Origin: DASUPK01 sp963736305
GTDB taxonomy: Bacteria; Actinomycetota; Thermoleophilia; Solirubrobacterales; 70-9
Reading direction: 5' to 3'
Assembly: GCA_963736305.1 (NCBI GenBank)
Contig: CAVTOD010000005.1
Coordinates: forward strand, 1,054,001 to 1,118,000
Length of the DNA stretch: 64,000 nucleotides
Shown here: positions 1-8,834 of the stretch, in pieces
How positions within the stretch are numbered: the stretch's first letter is position 1
How the letters are laid out: each line of letters begins with the position of its first letter
The notes under the pieces: model-generated
The model's input: only the letters and a program-made list of their open reading frames with translations
What the model was told of the DNA's origin: nothing
The model's database searches: none
Program-made: the position numbers and the translations under genes

Positions 1-68
1 GGCCAGCAACTCCGCACCTCGAGCTCGGGTCAAGCGATCTCTCCTTCCGCCCGGGAGACTACACATGC

Positions 69-78
69 CTGTATACAG
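69..78. promoter_or_regulatory. Operator 1, perfect palindrome CTGTATACAG
   Basis: The 10-base sequence CTGTATACAG is its own reverse complement. An identical copy lies at 144-153, 75 bases downstream. TGTATRCA-type palindromes are typical of GntR-family (FCD subgroup) repressors, and near-identical sites flank the GntR gene at 38683. With the second copy this could allow repression by looping. The sequence is seen directly; the regulator assignment is inference. Confidence 0.6.
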
Positions 79-112
79 CAATCCAGTCCTTGGCCCAAAT
101 AGTGCCCGGATC

Positions 113-143
113 TTGCCTGAAACAGACCATCAACGGGTAGGTT
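113..143 (+). promoter_or_regulatory. Candidate promoter of the Rieske operon
   Basis: A -35-like TTGCCT (113-118) and a -10-like TAGGTT (138-143) are 19 bases apart. The -10 abuts the second CTGTATACAG palindrome, so a repressor there would cover the start of transcription. The same -10 hexamer occurs upstream of the alcohol dehydrogenase at 44653. The spacing is slightly long, so this is a tentative call. Confidence 0.4.
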
Positions 144-153
144 CTGTATACAG
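144..153. promoter_or_regulatory. Operator 2, perfect palindrome CTGTATACAG
   Basis: This is an exact second copy of the palindrome at 69-78. It sits directly after a -10-like element and about 55 bases before the Rieske oxygenase start. The position fits a repressor site overlapping the transcription start. The likely regulator is the GntR-FCD protein at 38683, whose own promoter region has the variants CTGTATGCAA and CTGCATACAA. Confidence 0.6.
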
Positions 154-208
154 TTCGTGCGTAGAGCATCCGCGGAGGCCGCGGATGCCAAGAGGTGAGG
201 AGGAAGAG

Positions 209-1408
209 ATGAGCCAGACCAACGGCAGCCCGGACGGCGATATCCGCGAGGTCCCGGAGACCTTCAAGCTCTCGGACTGGCCGCGCAACTGCTGGTACGC
301 GGCGGCCTACGACGTCGAGTTGAAGCGCGAGTTGCTCGGCCGCCGGATCGGCGACCACAGCCTCGTCATGTACCGCCGCGAGGACGGTGAGCCCGTCGCT
401 CTGGAGAATGCCTGCTGGCACCGGCTGATGCCGCTCTCCGAGGGCAAGATCGAGGGCGACAACGTCGCCTGTGCCTACCACGGCCTCGTCTACAACCCGG
501 AGGGCCGTTGCGTCTTCATGCCCTCCCAGAAGACGATCAACCCCGCCGCGCGGGTGCGCCGCTACCCGGTCGCCGAGCGGCACCGCTTCGTCTGGGTGTG
601 GACCGGCGATCCCGCCCTCGCCGATCCAGGTCTGATCCCCGACCTGCACTGGAACGACGATTCGGAGTGGGCCGGCGACGGGAAGCTGATCCACCTCGAG
701 TGCGGCTACAAGCTGATCGTCGACAACCTGATGGATCTCACCCACGAGACCTTCGTGCACGGCGCGAGCATCGGCCAGCGCTCGATCGCCGAGGTGCCGT
801 TCGAGGTCACGCACGGCCGGAACTCCGCCACCGTGACCCGCTGGATGGAGAACGTGGATCCGCCGCCGTTCTGGAAGATGCAGCTGGAGTGGAAGCAGGG
901 CAGGCCGGCCGGCAAGGTCGATCGCTGGCAGATCATCCACTTCCAGGCGCCGAGCACGATCGCGATCGACGTCGGAGTCGCCCCCACCGGGACCGGCGCT
1001 CCCGAGGGCGATCGCTCGGAGGGCGTCAACGGCTACGTGCTCAACACGATGACTCCCGAGACCGAGCGGACCTGCCACTACTTCTGGGCCTTCGTCCGCA
1101 ACTACAACCTGGACGACCAGCGGATCACGACGCTGATTCGCGAGGGGGTGTCGGGTGTCTTCGGCGAGGACGAGGTGGTGCTGGCCGCGCAGCAACGGGG
1201 CGTCGACGACCACCCCGACAAGCAGTTCTACAACCTGAACATCGACGGCGGGGCGATGTGGGCCCGGCGCCTGATCGACAAGGTGATCGCCGAGGAGGCC
1301 GGGGACGAGCGCTACCGGGCGTCCGCGGAGGAGGCGCGGAGCGAGGAGGGCACCTCAACCAGGGTCGAGGCGACGGAGGCCGATGCCGAGCGCCTCGGAG
1401 TCAAGTGA
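209..1408 (+). CDS. VanA-type Rieske non-heme iron oxygenase, terminal oxygenase subunit
   Basis: This is the catalytic subunit of a two-component aromatic oxygenase, most like vanillate O-demethylase VanA and related TsaM-type demethylases. It would use electrons from the reductase encoded just downstream. The Rieske [2Fe-2S] motif is C69-x-H71 followed by C88-x2-H91. The mononuclear iron site lies in the NLMDLTHETFVH segment, with D176, H179 and H184. The start at 209 is chosen because GAGGTGAGGAGGAAG precedes it; an in-frame ATG at 65 lies inside the operator/promoter region. The protein is 399 residues, somewhat longer than typical VanA because of an acidic C-terminal tail. Vanillate is the best guess because PobA and the pca genes are nearby, but another methoxylated or sulfonated aromatic is possible. 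Confidence 0.85.
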   Translation: MSQTNGSPDGDIREVPETFKLSDWPRNCWYAAAYDVELKRELLGRRIGDHSLVMYRREDGEPVALENACWHRLMPLSEGKIEGDNVACAYHGLVYNPEGRCVFMPSQKTINPAARVRRYPVAERHRFVWVWTGDPALADPGLIPDLHWNDDSEWAGDGKLIHLECGYKLIVDNLMDLTHETFVHGASIGQRSIAEVPFEVTHGRNSATVTRWMENVDPPPFWKMQLEWKQGRPAGKVDRWQIIHFQAPSTIAIDVGVAPTGTGAPEGDRSEGVNGYVLNTMTPETERTCHYFWAFVRNYNLDDQRITTLIREGVSGVFGEDEVVLAAQQRGVDDHPDKQFYNLNIDGGAMWARRLIDKVIAEEAGDERYRASAEEARSEEGTSTRVEATEADAERLGVK

Positions 1409-1423
1409 CTTGGGAGGGGGCAG

Positions 1424-2446
1424 GTGGCTACGACTGTGACGCCCGAGCTCGCCCCAGCGCCTGGCCGCCACTGGAGCGACGCGGCGATCAGATCGGTGCG
1501 CGATGTCGCCAGCGATGTGCGCATGATCGAGATCGAGCCGTCCGCCGGAGTGCGGCCCTACCCGACAGGAAGCCATCTCGACATCGCCGTCGAGATTGAC
1601 GGCCTGCCGGACCTCCGCTCGTACTCCCTGATAGGCGAGCGCCCGGTCGACGGCGCCTACCGGATCGCGGTCAAGGAGCTCCCCGACAGCCGCGGCGGCT
1701 CGGTCTGGGTGCGCGCGCTCGAGCCGGGCCTGGCGGTGCAGGTCTCGGAACCGGCCAGCAACTTCGAGCTGCAGTTCGGCCGGGAGGAGTACCTGCTGAT
1801 CGCCGGCGGGATCGGGATCACGCCGATGGTCGGCATGGCCCATGCGCTCGAGCGCCACGGGAGACCCTTCCGGCTGCTCTACGCCGCTCACACCCGCGAG
1901 CAGATGCCCTTCCTCGACGAGCTCTCGGAGCTCCTGGGCGATCGCCTCGAGCTGTTCGTCTCGGCGGAGGGCGACCGCATCGACCTCGGCGGCGAGATCG
2001 AGCGCCTCCACCCGGACGGCGAGCTCTATCTCTGCGGGCCTCTTCGCCTTCGCGATGCGGCCCGGCATGCGTGGAGCGAGCGGGACCGCCGGCCCGATCG
2101 CCTTCAGTTCGAGACCTTCGCCTCCGGCGGGGCGTTCGCCCCGGAGGAGTTCCTCTGCCGCATCCGGGATGCGGGCCGCGAGGTGACGGTGAAGCGCACC
2201 CGAACCCTGCTCGATGCGCTCAAGGACGAGGGGGTGGACATGATGTGGGACTGCCTGCGGGGCGAGTGCGGCCTCTGCGCCGCGGAGGTGATCGAGGTCG
2301 AGGGCGAGCTCGACCACCGGGACGTCTTCCTCTCGGACGACCAGAAGGAGGAGGGCAAGACGATCATCACCTGCGTGTCGCGGGCCGTCGGGGGAGCGAT
2401 CACGATCGATACGGGCTTCAGGGGCGACCCGGAAACAAACCAATAG
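1424..2446 (+). CDS. VanB-type oxygenase reductase (flavin plus plant-type ferredoxin)
   Basis: This subunit passes electrons from NAD(P)H through a flavin and a [2Fe-2S] centre to the Rieske oxygenase encoded 15 bases upstream. The order of parts is that of phthalate dioxygenase reductase/VanB: a flavin-binding barrel with RSYSL (65-69), a nucleotide domain with GGIGITP (128-134) and CGP near 204, and a C-terminal ferredoxin domain with C277-x4-C282-x2-C285 and C317. The length of 340 residues is close to the family norm. The GTG start at 1424 follows GGGAGGGGG. It surely pairs with the upstream gene, but the substrate of the pair is inferred. Confidence 0.88.
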   Translation: MATTVTPELAPAPGRHWSDAAIRSVRDVASDVRMIEIEPSAGVRPYPTGSHLDIAVEIDGLPDLRSYSLIGERPVDGAYRIAVKELPDSRGGSVWVRALEPGLAVQVSEPASNFELQFGREEYLLIAGGIGITPMVGMAHALERHGRPFRLLYAAHTREQMPFLDELSELLGDRLELFVSAEGDRIDLGGEIERLHPDGELYLCGPLRLRDAARHAWSERDRRPDRLQFETFASGGAFAPEEFLCRIRDAGREVTVKRTRTLLDALKDEGVDMMWDCLRGECGLCAAEVIEVEGELDHRDVFLSDDQKEEGKTIITCVSRAVGGAITIDTGFRGDPETNQ

Positions 2447-2457
2447 ACTTGACTTTC

Positions 2458-2472
2458 TCGCGCACGGCGCGA
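2458..2472 (+). other. Short perfect hairpin in the gap before the phosphotransferase gene
   Basis: TCGCGC and GCGCGA form a 6-bp stem around an ACG loop in the 50-base gap between the reductase and the next gene. No T-run follows, so it is not a standard intrinsic terminator. It might affect mRNA stability or be chance in GC-rich DNA. Confidence 0.2.
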
Positions 2473-2496
2473 CGGACCAGGAAAGAGGAGAGACAG

Positions 2497-4323
2497 ATGG
2501 CGACTGCGACGTCCGAGGTGGGCGCGTTTCCCAGCCCGTTTTCGATCGAGACCCCCGCCGGCTGCGAGGGCTGGGAGGAGATGTACCCCTACTGGGCGCT
2601 GTTCGACGAGCGCCGCAAGGAAGCGGATGAGAACCGGCTCTGGTTCTGGAACTCGATGCACTTCCCGCTCCCGATGCCGGCCTTCGACATGTGCGAGGTC
2701 GACGTCCCCTACTTCACGTTCGCCGGCTGGCAGAACCGGGCCTTCGCCGTCCCCCCGGCGATGGGCGTGGACTACCGCGTCGTCAACGGCTACGTGTACA
2801 TCTCCCCGAACCCGGTCACCGACCCGGACCTGATCGCCGAGCGCGCCGAGTTTTTCCAGAAGCGCGCCGGCTACTACTTCGAGAACTGGGACGAGCTCTA
2901 CGTCAAGTGGCGGGAGAAGATGGAGTCGCTCAACCGCGAGGTCGAGGCGATCGAGGTCCCGTCGCTGCTCCAGTACGAGCCCGACGAGGTCCTCTTCACG
3001 GATCGCAATCTCAGCAATGTCGAGCTTCTAAATTCTTACCGGCAGGCGCTCCACTGCCTGGAGCTGATGTGGCAGCACCACTTCGAGTTCCTGCTGCTCG
3101 GCTACGGCGCCTATCTGACCTTCGCCGACTTCTGCCGCGAGGCGCTGCCCGACATTCCCGACCAGCACATCTCGCAGATGGTCGCGGGAGTTGACGTCGA
3201 CCTCTTCCGCGCCGACGAGGAGCTGCGGCGGCTGGCGCGACTGGCGATCGAGACCGACGTCGCGTCCGCATTCGTCGAGGGCCGCTCGCCGGACGAGATC
3301 AACGCAGAGCTCGGGCAGAGCGACGCCGGCAAGAAGTGGCTCGAGGAGCTCGAGGCGATCAAGGACCCCTGGTTCAACATGGGGACCGGCGACGGGCTCT
3401 ACCACTACTACGGCAGCTGGAACGACGATCCGCGAATCCCGTACTCGTCGCTGACCGGGCACATCGCGGCGCTTCAGGCAGGCAAGCAGATCGACCGCCC
3501 GACCGAGGAGGTGATCGCAGAGCGCGACCGGATCGCATCCGAGTACGCGGCCCTGCTCAGCGAGGAGGCACGCCCGACCTTCGAGGAGCTCCTCGGTCTC
3601 TCGCGCAAGGTCTTCCCATACGTCGAGGAGCACAAGTTCTACTGCGACTACTGGTTCCAGTCCCGCTTCTTCAACAAGGTGCGGGAGTTCGGCGCCGTGC
3701 TCGCGGAGCACAAGTTCCTGGAGGAGGCGGAGGACATCTTCCAGCTCGATCGCCGCGAGGTCCTGGAGGTCCTCGAGGAGCTGGCGCTGACCTGGGCGAC
3801 CGGCGGGCAGCCGCTCGGCCCTGACCGCTGGCCGCCGATCGTCGCCCGCCGCAAGGAGCTGCTCGCGAAGCTCGAGGACTGGAACCCGCCGCCCGCCCTC
3901 GGCGCAATGCCGGAGGACGTGAACGACCCGATGGTCGTGATGCTCTGGGGCGTCACCAAGGAGCGACTCCAGGCCTGGGCCGGGTCGCAGGACGGAGACG
4001 GCCGGCAGCTGCCCGGCTACGCCGCGTCCGCCGGCGAGGTCGAGGGCACCGCCCGGGTGGTCCGATCGGCCGAGCAGCTCGACGACGTACAACCGGGGGA
4101 GATCCTCGTCTGCACGATCACCTCGCCCGCCTGGGCCCCGATCTTCTCGAAGATCACCGCGACGGTCACCGACATCGGCGGGATCATGTCCCACGCCGCG
4201 ATCGTCTCCCGCGAGTACGGCCTGCCGGCGGTGGTCGGCACCGGGACCGCGACCTCGCGGATCGAGACCGGTCAGCGGATCAAGGTCGACGGTTCGACCG
4301 GGATGGTCGAGATCCTCGATTGA
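2497..4323 (+). CDS. PEP-synthase-like phosphotransferase, His-domain subunit 1 (phenylphosphate synthase/CreH/HpeH-like)
   Basis: The last 90 residues are the swivelling phosphohistidine domain of PEP-utilising enzymes, with GGIMSHAAIVSREYGLPAVV carrying the likely phospho-acceptor H566. The first 500 or so residues are a large domain not found in PEP synthase. This two-part build and the 608-residue length match the 70-kDa subunit of phenylphosphate synthase and the CreH/HpeH subunits that phosphorylate 4-cresol or 4-hydroxyacetophenone. It needs an ATP-grasp partner, which is encoded separately at 9620. The start at 2497 follows AAGAGGAGAGACAG; the frame is open further upstream but without a credible start. 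A paralogue lies at 5349. The substrate is probably a phenolic hydroxyl group, but this is inferred. Confidence 0.78.
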   Translation: MATATSEVGAFPSPFSIETPAGCEGWEEMYPYWALFDERRKEADENRLWFWNSMHFPLPMPAFDMCEVDVPYFTFAGWQNRAFAVPPAMGVDYRVVNGYVYISPNPVTDPDLIAERAEFFQKRAGYYFENWDELYVKWREKMESLNREVEAIEVPSLLQYEPDEVLFTDRNLSNVELLNSYRQALHCLELMWQHHFEFLLLGYGAYLTFADFCREALPDIPDQHISQMVAGVDVDLFRADEELRRLARLAIETDVASAFVEGRSPDEINAELGQSDAGKKWLEELEAIKDPWFNMGTGDGLYHYYGSWNDDPRIPYSSLTGHIAALQAGKQIDRPTEEVIAERDRIASEYAALLSEEARPTFEELLGLSRKVFPYVEEHKFYCDYWFQSRFFNKVREFGAVLAEHKFLEEAEDIFQLDRREVLEVLEELALTWATGGQPLGPDRWPPIVARRKELLAKLEDWNPPPALGAMPEDVNDPMVVMLWGVTKERLQAWAGSQDGDGRQLPGYAASAGEVEGTARVVRSAEQLDDVQPGEILVCTITSPAWAPIFSKITATVTDIGGIMSHAAIVSREYGLPAVVGTGTATSRIETGQRIKVDGSTGMVEILD

Positions 4324-5212
4324 CCGAGTCGGCACGCGCGCGCTCGGCGACCTCGCGAAGCCGCTGAAGGGTCGGCAGGGTGTCGCCCCGCCTCCACGCG
4401 ATCGCGATCCCCATGCTGGGCTCGGGCGCGGCGAACCTGCGATAGACCGCTCCGGGGATCCGCAGGCTTCGCGAGCGCTCGAGCATGATGAAAGAGATCC
4501 CGGCACCCTCCGCCACCGCGTGGACGATCCGCTCCTCCTCCGGCTCCGTGCGGGCGATCGGAGCCCAGGGCGGATCGCCGTAGACCTCCCGCCGCACCTC
4601 GCGCCATGCCCCCGGGCCGTGGCTCTCGGGCCACCAGACGAGCGGCTCCTCCCGCAGCTCCTCCGGGCGAACCCGCTTGCGCTTGGCCAGCGAATGGCCC
4701 TTGGGCAGGACGCAGACCATCGGCTCGCGACCCAGGGAGAGCTCCTCCAGGCCGGGGGTCTCGAGCGGCGGCCGCACGAAGCCCACGTCGATGTCGCCGG
4801 TGAGCAGCTGCTCGACGTGCAACATCGTGTTGCCGACGCTCAGCTCGACCTCGACCTCGGGGTAGAGGGCGCGGTACTCGTCGACGATCGCGCCGGCGAT
4901 TCCGCCGGTCAGCGAACGGGTCAGGCTGAGGCGGAGCCGGCCTCGCTGTCCCATTCCGGTGGCGCGCGTTACGGCCGCCGCCTCGTCGGCGCCGGCGAGG
5001 AGCTCGCGGGCCTCGGGGAGCAGCGCCTCGCCGGCGGCGGTGAGCGCCGCGCCGCGCCGATTGCGGTCGAAGAGCCGGACTCCGAGCTCAGCCTCGAGCG
5101 TCCGGATCTGCTGGCTGACGCTCGGCTGGGCCAGGTGGAGCCGGTCGGCGGCGCGGCGAAAGTGCAGTTCCTCCGCCACCGCGACGAACGACCGAAGCTG
5201 ACGCAGCTCCAT
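4280..5212 (-). CDS. LysR-family transcriptional regulator
   Basis: This is a 310-residue LysR protein with an N-terminal winged helix (residues 1-60, beginning MELRQLRSFVAVAEELHF and containing QPSVSQQIRTLEAELG) and a C-terminal effector-binding fold. The start at 5212 is chosen because the LysR fold begins exactly there; the frame stays open for 21 more codons without family similarity. It sits between the two paralogous phosphotransferase subunits, converges on the first with a 44-base overlap of 3' ends, and diverges from the second. That layout implies control of the gene at 5349 and what follows, presumably by an aromatic ligand or pathway intermediate. Confidence 0.88.
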   Translation of the reverse strand: MELRQLRSFVAVAEELHFRRAADRLHLAQPSVSQQIRTLEAELGVRLFDRNRRGAALTAAGEALLPEARELLAGADEAAAVTRATGMGQRGRLRLSLTRSLTGGIAGAIVDEYRALYPEVEVELSVGNTMLHVEQLLTGDIDVGFVRPPLETPGLEELSLGREPMVCVLPKGHSLAKRKRVRPEELREEPLVWWPESHGPGAWREVRREVYGDPPWAPIARTEPEEERIVHAVAEGAGISFIMLERSRSLRIPGAVYRRFAAPEPSMGIAIAWRRGDTLPTLQRLREVAERARADSVNRGSRPSRSNRRP

Positions 5213-5246
5213 CGGGCGATGATAGGCGGGAACTCTCACAGGCGTT

Positions 5247-5287
5247 GTGATTGGGCATTGATTGGTCACCCCCATCCGACCTAAGGT
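5247..5287 (+). promoter_or_regulatory. Candidate LysR-controlled promoter
   Basis: The divergent region holds a GTGA-N15-TCAC inverted pair (5247-5269). It also holds a -35-like TTGATT (5258-5263) and, 18 bases on, a -10-like TAAGGT (5282-5287) reading toward the gene at 5349. The inverted pair overlaps the -35, as expected for a LysR-activated promoter. The elements are seen directly; the regulator link is inferred from gene order. Confidence 0.4.
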
Positions 5288-5348
5288 GGCGCGCGTCGCT
5301 CCAGACGCCGCAACGGCGCCCCGACATCGGAGAGAGAGGAAGAGAACT

Positions 5349-7187
5349 GTGGAGATGACCGCGACGAAGTCCGAGGCCGGTGGATTTCTCAGTCCGTTCG
5401 ATGTCCCGGCGCCCGAAGGGTGCGAGGGCTGGGAGTCGATGTACCCCTACTACGCGCTCTTCAGCGAGGAGCGACGCTCCTCGGAGGAGTCGCGGGGCTG
5501 GTTCCGGGACGGGATGCACTTCCCAGAGCCGATGTACCCCTTCGACTTCGTCACAGCCGACTCGCCCTACCTGTGCCTCGGCCAGGCGAACTCCCGGATC
5601 TTCGCGGTGCCGCCCGCGCTGGGCATCGACCACCGGGTCCTCTACGGCTGGGTCTACATGAGCGCCAATCCGGTGACCGACGAGGCCGAGATCGGCCGCC
5701 GCGCGGAGCTCTTCCAGAAGCGGGCCGGCTTCTACTTCGAGAACTGGGACGAGCTGTATGAGCGCTGGCGCGAGAAGGTCGAAGCCACGATCCGCGAGAT
5801 CGACGCGCTCGAGGTCCCCGACCTGCCGGAGATCGAGGACGAGGCCGTGGTGACGGAGGGCCGCGGGTTCGGCTCGAGCCACACCCTGCTCGTCGCCTAC
5901 AACCGGCTGCTCGAGAGCATCGACCTGATCTGGCAGTACCACTTCGAGTTCCTCAATCTCGGCTACGCGGCGTACCTCTCCTTCTACGAGCTCTGCAAGC
6001 AGAGCTTCCCCGACATCAGCGATCAGGCGGTCGCGAAGATGGTCTCGGGCATCGACGTGATCCTGTTCCGGCCCGACAACGAGTTGAAGCGGCTCGCGGC
6101 GAGCGCGGTCGAGGCAGGGCTCACGGAGACCGTCAAGTCCGCGACGACCGAAGAGGGGCTGAGGGAAGGTCTCGCGGGCACCGAGGCGGGGGATGCCTGG
6201 CTGGCCGACTGGGACTCGGTGAAGGAGCCGTGGTTCAACTACTCGAACGGCAACGGCTTCTACCACCACCACCGCTCATGGATCGATGACCCGGCCGTTC
6301 CGATCGCGGCCCTGGCGAGCTACACGAGCCGGATCGAGGCGGGTGAGGACGTCGCCCGCCCGCTGAAGGAGGTCACCGCCGAGCGCGACCGGGTCACCGG
6401 CGGGTACCGGGACCTGATCGCCGACGAGGATGCACGCGCTGCCTTCGACCAGAACCTCGGTCTCGCCCGGACGGTCTTCCCATACGTGGAGAGCCACAAC
6501 TTCTACGTCGAGCACTGGTACCACACGATCTTCTGGAACAAGGTCCGCGAGTTCGGCGAGCTGCTGGCTCGCAACCACTTCGTCGAGGACGCCGAGGACG
6601 TCTTCTACCTGCAGCGCCACGAGGTGCTCGACGCGCTGGTGGACCTGCGCCTTGCCTGGGCGGCGGGCTCCGAGGGGCGGGGTCCCGGCTACTGGCCGCC
6701 GATCGTTGCCCGGCGCAAGGAGATCATGGAGGCGGCCCGCGGATGGTCGCCGCCACCGGCACTGGGGGTGGTACCCGAGGCGATCACCGAGCCGATGACG
6801 ATCATGCTCTGGGGGATCACAACCGAGCGGGTCCAGGAGTGGGCGGATCCAGGGCAAGTCGATGACGCCACCCTGACCGGGTTCGCGGGATCGTCGGGCA
6901 CCGTCGAGGGCACGGCGCGGTTGATCACCCAGGTGGACGGGCTCAGCCAGCTCGAGGAGGGCGAGATCCTGGTGGCCCCGGTGACATCGCCCAGCTGGAC
7001 GCCCGTGTTCGGCAAGATCGCCGCCGCGGTCTCCGACATCGGCGGGATCATGTCCCACGCGGCGATCGTCTCCCGCGAGTACGGCCTGCCGGCGGTGGTG
7101 GGCACCGGCAACGCGACTTCACGGATCAAGACCGGCGACCGCCTCCGCGTGGACGGCGACGCCGGGACCGTGACGATCCTGGATTAG
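5349..7187 (+). CDS. PEP-synthase-like phosphotransferase, His-domain subunit 2 (paralogue)
   Basis: This 612-residue protein is a close paralogue of the one at 2497. Both begin with a GF/AF-x-SPF segment followed by GCEGWE and MYPY, share WPPIVARRKE in the middle, and end in the same swivelling domain. The likely phosphohistidine is H570 in GGIMSHAAIVSREYGLPAVV. All features needed for phosphoryl transfer appear intact in both copies, so neither looks decayed. The GTG start at 5349 is preferred because AGAGAGAGGA lies 8 bases upstream; an ATG at 5355 is the alternative. It is followed without any gap by the FAD oxidoreductase gene. Two His subunits sharing one ATP-grasp subunit suggests either different phenolic substrates or a hetero-complex. 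Confidence 0.78.
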   Translation: MEMTATKSEAGGFLSPFDVPAPEGCEGWESMYPYYALFSEERRSSEESRGWFRDGMHFPEPMYPFDFVTADSPYLCLGQANSRIFAVPPALGIDHRVLYGWVYMSANPVTDEAEIGRRAELFQKRAGFYFENWDELYERWREKVEATIREIDALEVPDLPEIEDEAVVTEGRGFGSSHTLLVAYNRLLESIDLIWQYHFEFLNLGYAAYLSFYELCKQSFPDISDQAVAKMVSGIDVILFRPDNELKRLAASAVEAGLTETVKSATTEEGLREGLAGTEAGDAWLADWDSVKEPWFNYSNGNGFYHHHRSWIDDPAVPIAALASYTSRIEAGEDVARPLKEVTAERDRVTGGYRDLIADEDARAAFDQNLGLARTVFPYVESHNFYVEHWYHTIFWNKVREFGELLARNHFVEDAEDVFYLQRHEVLDALVDLRLAWAAGSEGRGPGYWPPIVARRKEIMEAARGWSPPPALGVVPEAITEPMTIMLWGITTERVQEWADPGQVDDATLTGFAGSSGTVEGTARLITQVDGLSQLEEGEILVAPVTSPSWTPVFGKIAAAVSDIGGIMSHAAIVSREYGLPAVVGTGNATSRIKTGDRLRVDGDAGTVTILD

Positions 7188-8834
7188 ATGTCCGACTCCC
7201 GCTACGACGCGGTGGTCGTGGGCGGCGGCCACCACGGGACCATCATCGCCTGCTACCTGGCGCGGGCGGGGATGTCGGTGCTGGTCCTGGAGCGGAGCCC
7301 GCATCTTGGAGGCGGGGCCTGCTCCAGCGAGGGCCCGGCGCCCGGGTTCCTGATGAACCACTGCAGCCACTGGACCCGCTTCTACGGGCACCCCGCCTAT
7401 CGGGACTTCGAGCTGCACGAGGAAGGGCTGCGCTACATCTTTCCCGAGCAGAACGAGGGGATGATCTTCGACGACGGCTCGTCCTTCATCGGCTACTCCG
7501 CCTCGCGTGTGGTTGACCCTGTCTCGGGACGGCAGGAGCGCTCCGAGGAGAACGTCCGCAAGACGTGGGAGCAGATCGCGCGCTTCTCCCAGCGGGATGC
7601 CGAGACCTACCTGGAGCTCCTGGGCGCCTACGAGGAGCATTGGAAGGGGGCGTTCCGCCGTCACCGCTTCAGCGTTCCGCCGCCCTGGGGGACGCCGGAT
7701 CCGCTCGAGGAGCTGATCGGCGTGGACGGGACGCGCATCGAGCCCGTCCACCAGTTCATGACGCTCGGGCAGCTGGCCCGCGACTTCTTCGAGAGCCCCG
7801 AGCTCCAGATCCTGTTCATGCGGGCGGCGACGACCTCCACGGGCTGCTTTCCGGGCGACGTTCCGGGGCTTCAGGGCCTGATCCACTGCATCCCGCTCAC
7901 CCTCTCGTTCGAGCCGGCGGCGATCGCGGTCGGGGGAAGCCAGGCGATCACCGACGCCCTCGTCTCGGCGGGCGGGAAGCTCGGCGTCGAGTACGTGACC
8001 TCCTGCGACGTCGATCGAATCGAGGTCGAGAACGGCCGCGCCGTCGGAGTGAATCTCGCCGACGGATCGCGCATCGCGGCCGATCTGGTCGTCAGCAACC
8101 TCGGACTGCCGCAGACCTTCCTGCGCCTCCTCCGCGATCAACCTGTCGACGGGGGGATGCTTCGCCGGATCCGCAACATCCACTACGACCGCGGGCAGCT
8201 GCTCTGGGCCAACCTGGCGATCGAGGAGCCGCCCGCCTACGCCGCGGAGGCCGCCAACCCCGGAGTCGGGGCTCAGCCGCGCCTGTACTGGGGCCCGAAG
8301 GATCTCGACGAGCTCTCGCATCGCTACCAGGCCGAGATCTCGCTGAACGGCTTCGCCCGCCGTCCTTACGTGCTCTGCTCCGTGGACAGCCTCTGGGACG
8401 AGACCCGCGCTCCGGCCGGCAGCCACATCGTCGGGGTGGAGGAGTTCGCGGCCCCGAGGCGGCTGTTCGACGGCCACTGGCCCGAGGTCAAGGCGCGATA
8501 TATGGACAACCTGCTCCGTGAGTGGTCGCGATACGCGCCCAACATGACCCCCGACAACGTGATCGCCTCTCGCGTCTACGGCCCCGACGACATCGAGCGC
8601 CGGCGACCGGACATGCTCGAGGGCGGCTACTCGACCGGGAGCACGATCGCCTCTCAGGTCGGCCGCTTCCGACCGATCCCCGAGCTGACCGGATACCGGC
8701 TTCCGATCGACAACCTCTACGATTGCTCGGCGAATCTCCACTCCGGGCCCGGAATCGGCCGCGGGTCCTCGCTGAACTGCTTCCGCGAGATCGCCCGCGA
8801 CCACTCCCTGGACACGGAGCTCGCGGTTGCATGA
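7188..8834 (+). CDS. Phytoene-desaturase-like NAD(P)/FAD-dependent oxidoreductase
   Basis: This is a 548-residue flavoprotein of the CrtI/COG1233 type. The dinucleotide-binding motif VVVGGGHHGTIIACYLARAG is at residues 9-28, followed by the acidic end of strand 2 (VLERS) and a Gly-rich LGGGA turn. The C-terminal SANLHSGPGIGRGSS region resembles the second FAD-contact motif of the family. Such proteins carry out desaturation, isomerisation or amine/alcohol oxidation, so the reaction cannot be read from sequence. The ATG directly abuts the TAG of the phosphotransferase gene (TAGATG), so the two are translationally coupled and this enzyme may act on a phosphorylated intermediate. That last point is inference. 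Confidence 0.8.
   Translation: MSDSRYDAVVVGGGHHGTIIACYLARAGMSVLVLERSPHLGGGACSSEGPAPGFLMNHCSHWTRFYGHPAYRDFELHEEGLRYIFPEQNEGMIFDDGSSFIGYSASRVVDPVSGRQERSEENVRKTWEQIARFSQRDAETYLELLGAYEEHWKGAFRRHRFSVPPPWGTPDPLEELIGVDGTRIEPVHQFMTLGQLARDFFESPELQILFMRAATTSTGCFPGDVPGLQGLIHCIPLTLSFEPAAIAVGGSQAITDALVSAGGKLGVEYVTSCDVDRIEVENGRAVGVNLADGSRIAADLVVSNLGLPQTFLRLLRDQPVDGGMLRRIRNIHYDRGQLLWANLAIEEPPAYAAEAANPGVGAQPRLYWGPKDLDELSHRYQAEISLNGFARRPYVLCSVDSLWDETRAPAGSHIVGVEEFAAPRRLFDGHWPEVKARYMDNLLREWSRYAPNMTPDNVIASRVYGPDDIERRRPDMLEGGYSTGSTIASQVGRFRPIPELTGYRLPIDNLYDCSANLHSGPGIGRGSSLNCFREIARDHSLDTELAVA

Noticed and set aside
1355..2443. Long open frame on the minus strand opposite the reductase gene (and similar long antisense frames opposite many genes)
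   Set aside because: High GC at third positions leaves antisense frames open. These have Arg/Ala/Pro-rich composition, no recognisable domain and no ribosome-binding site.
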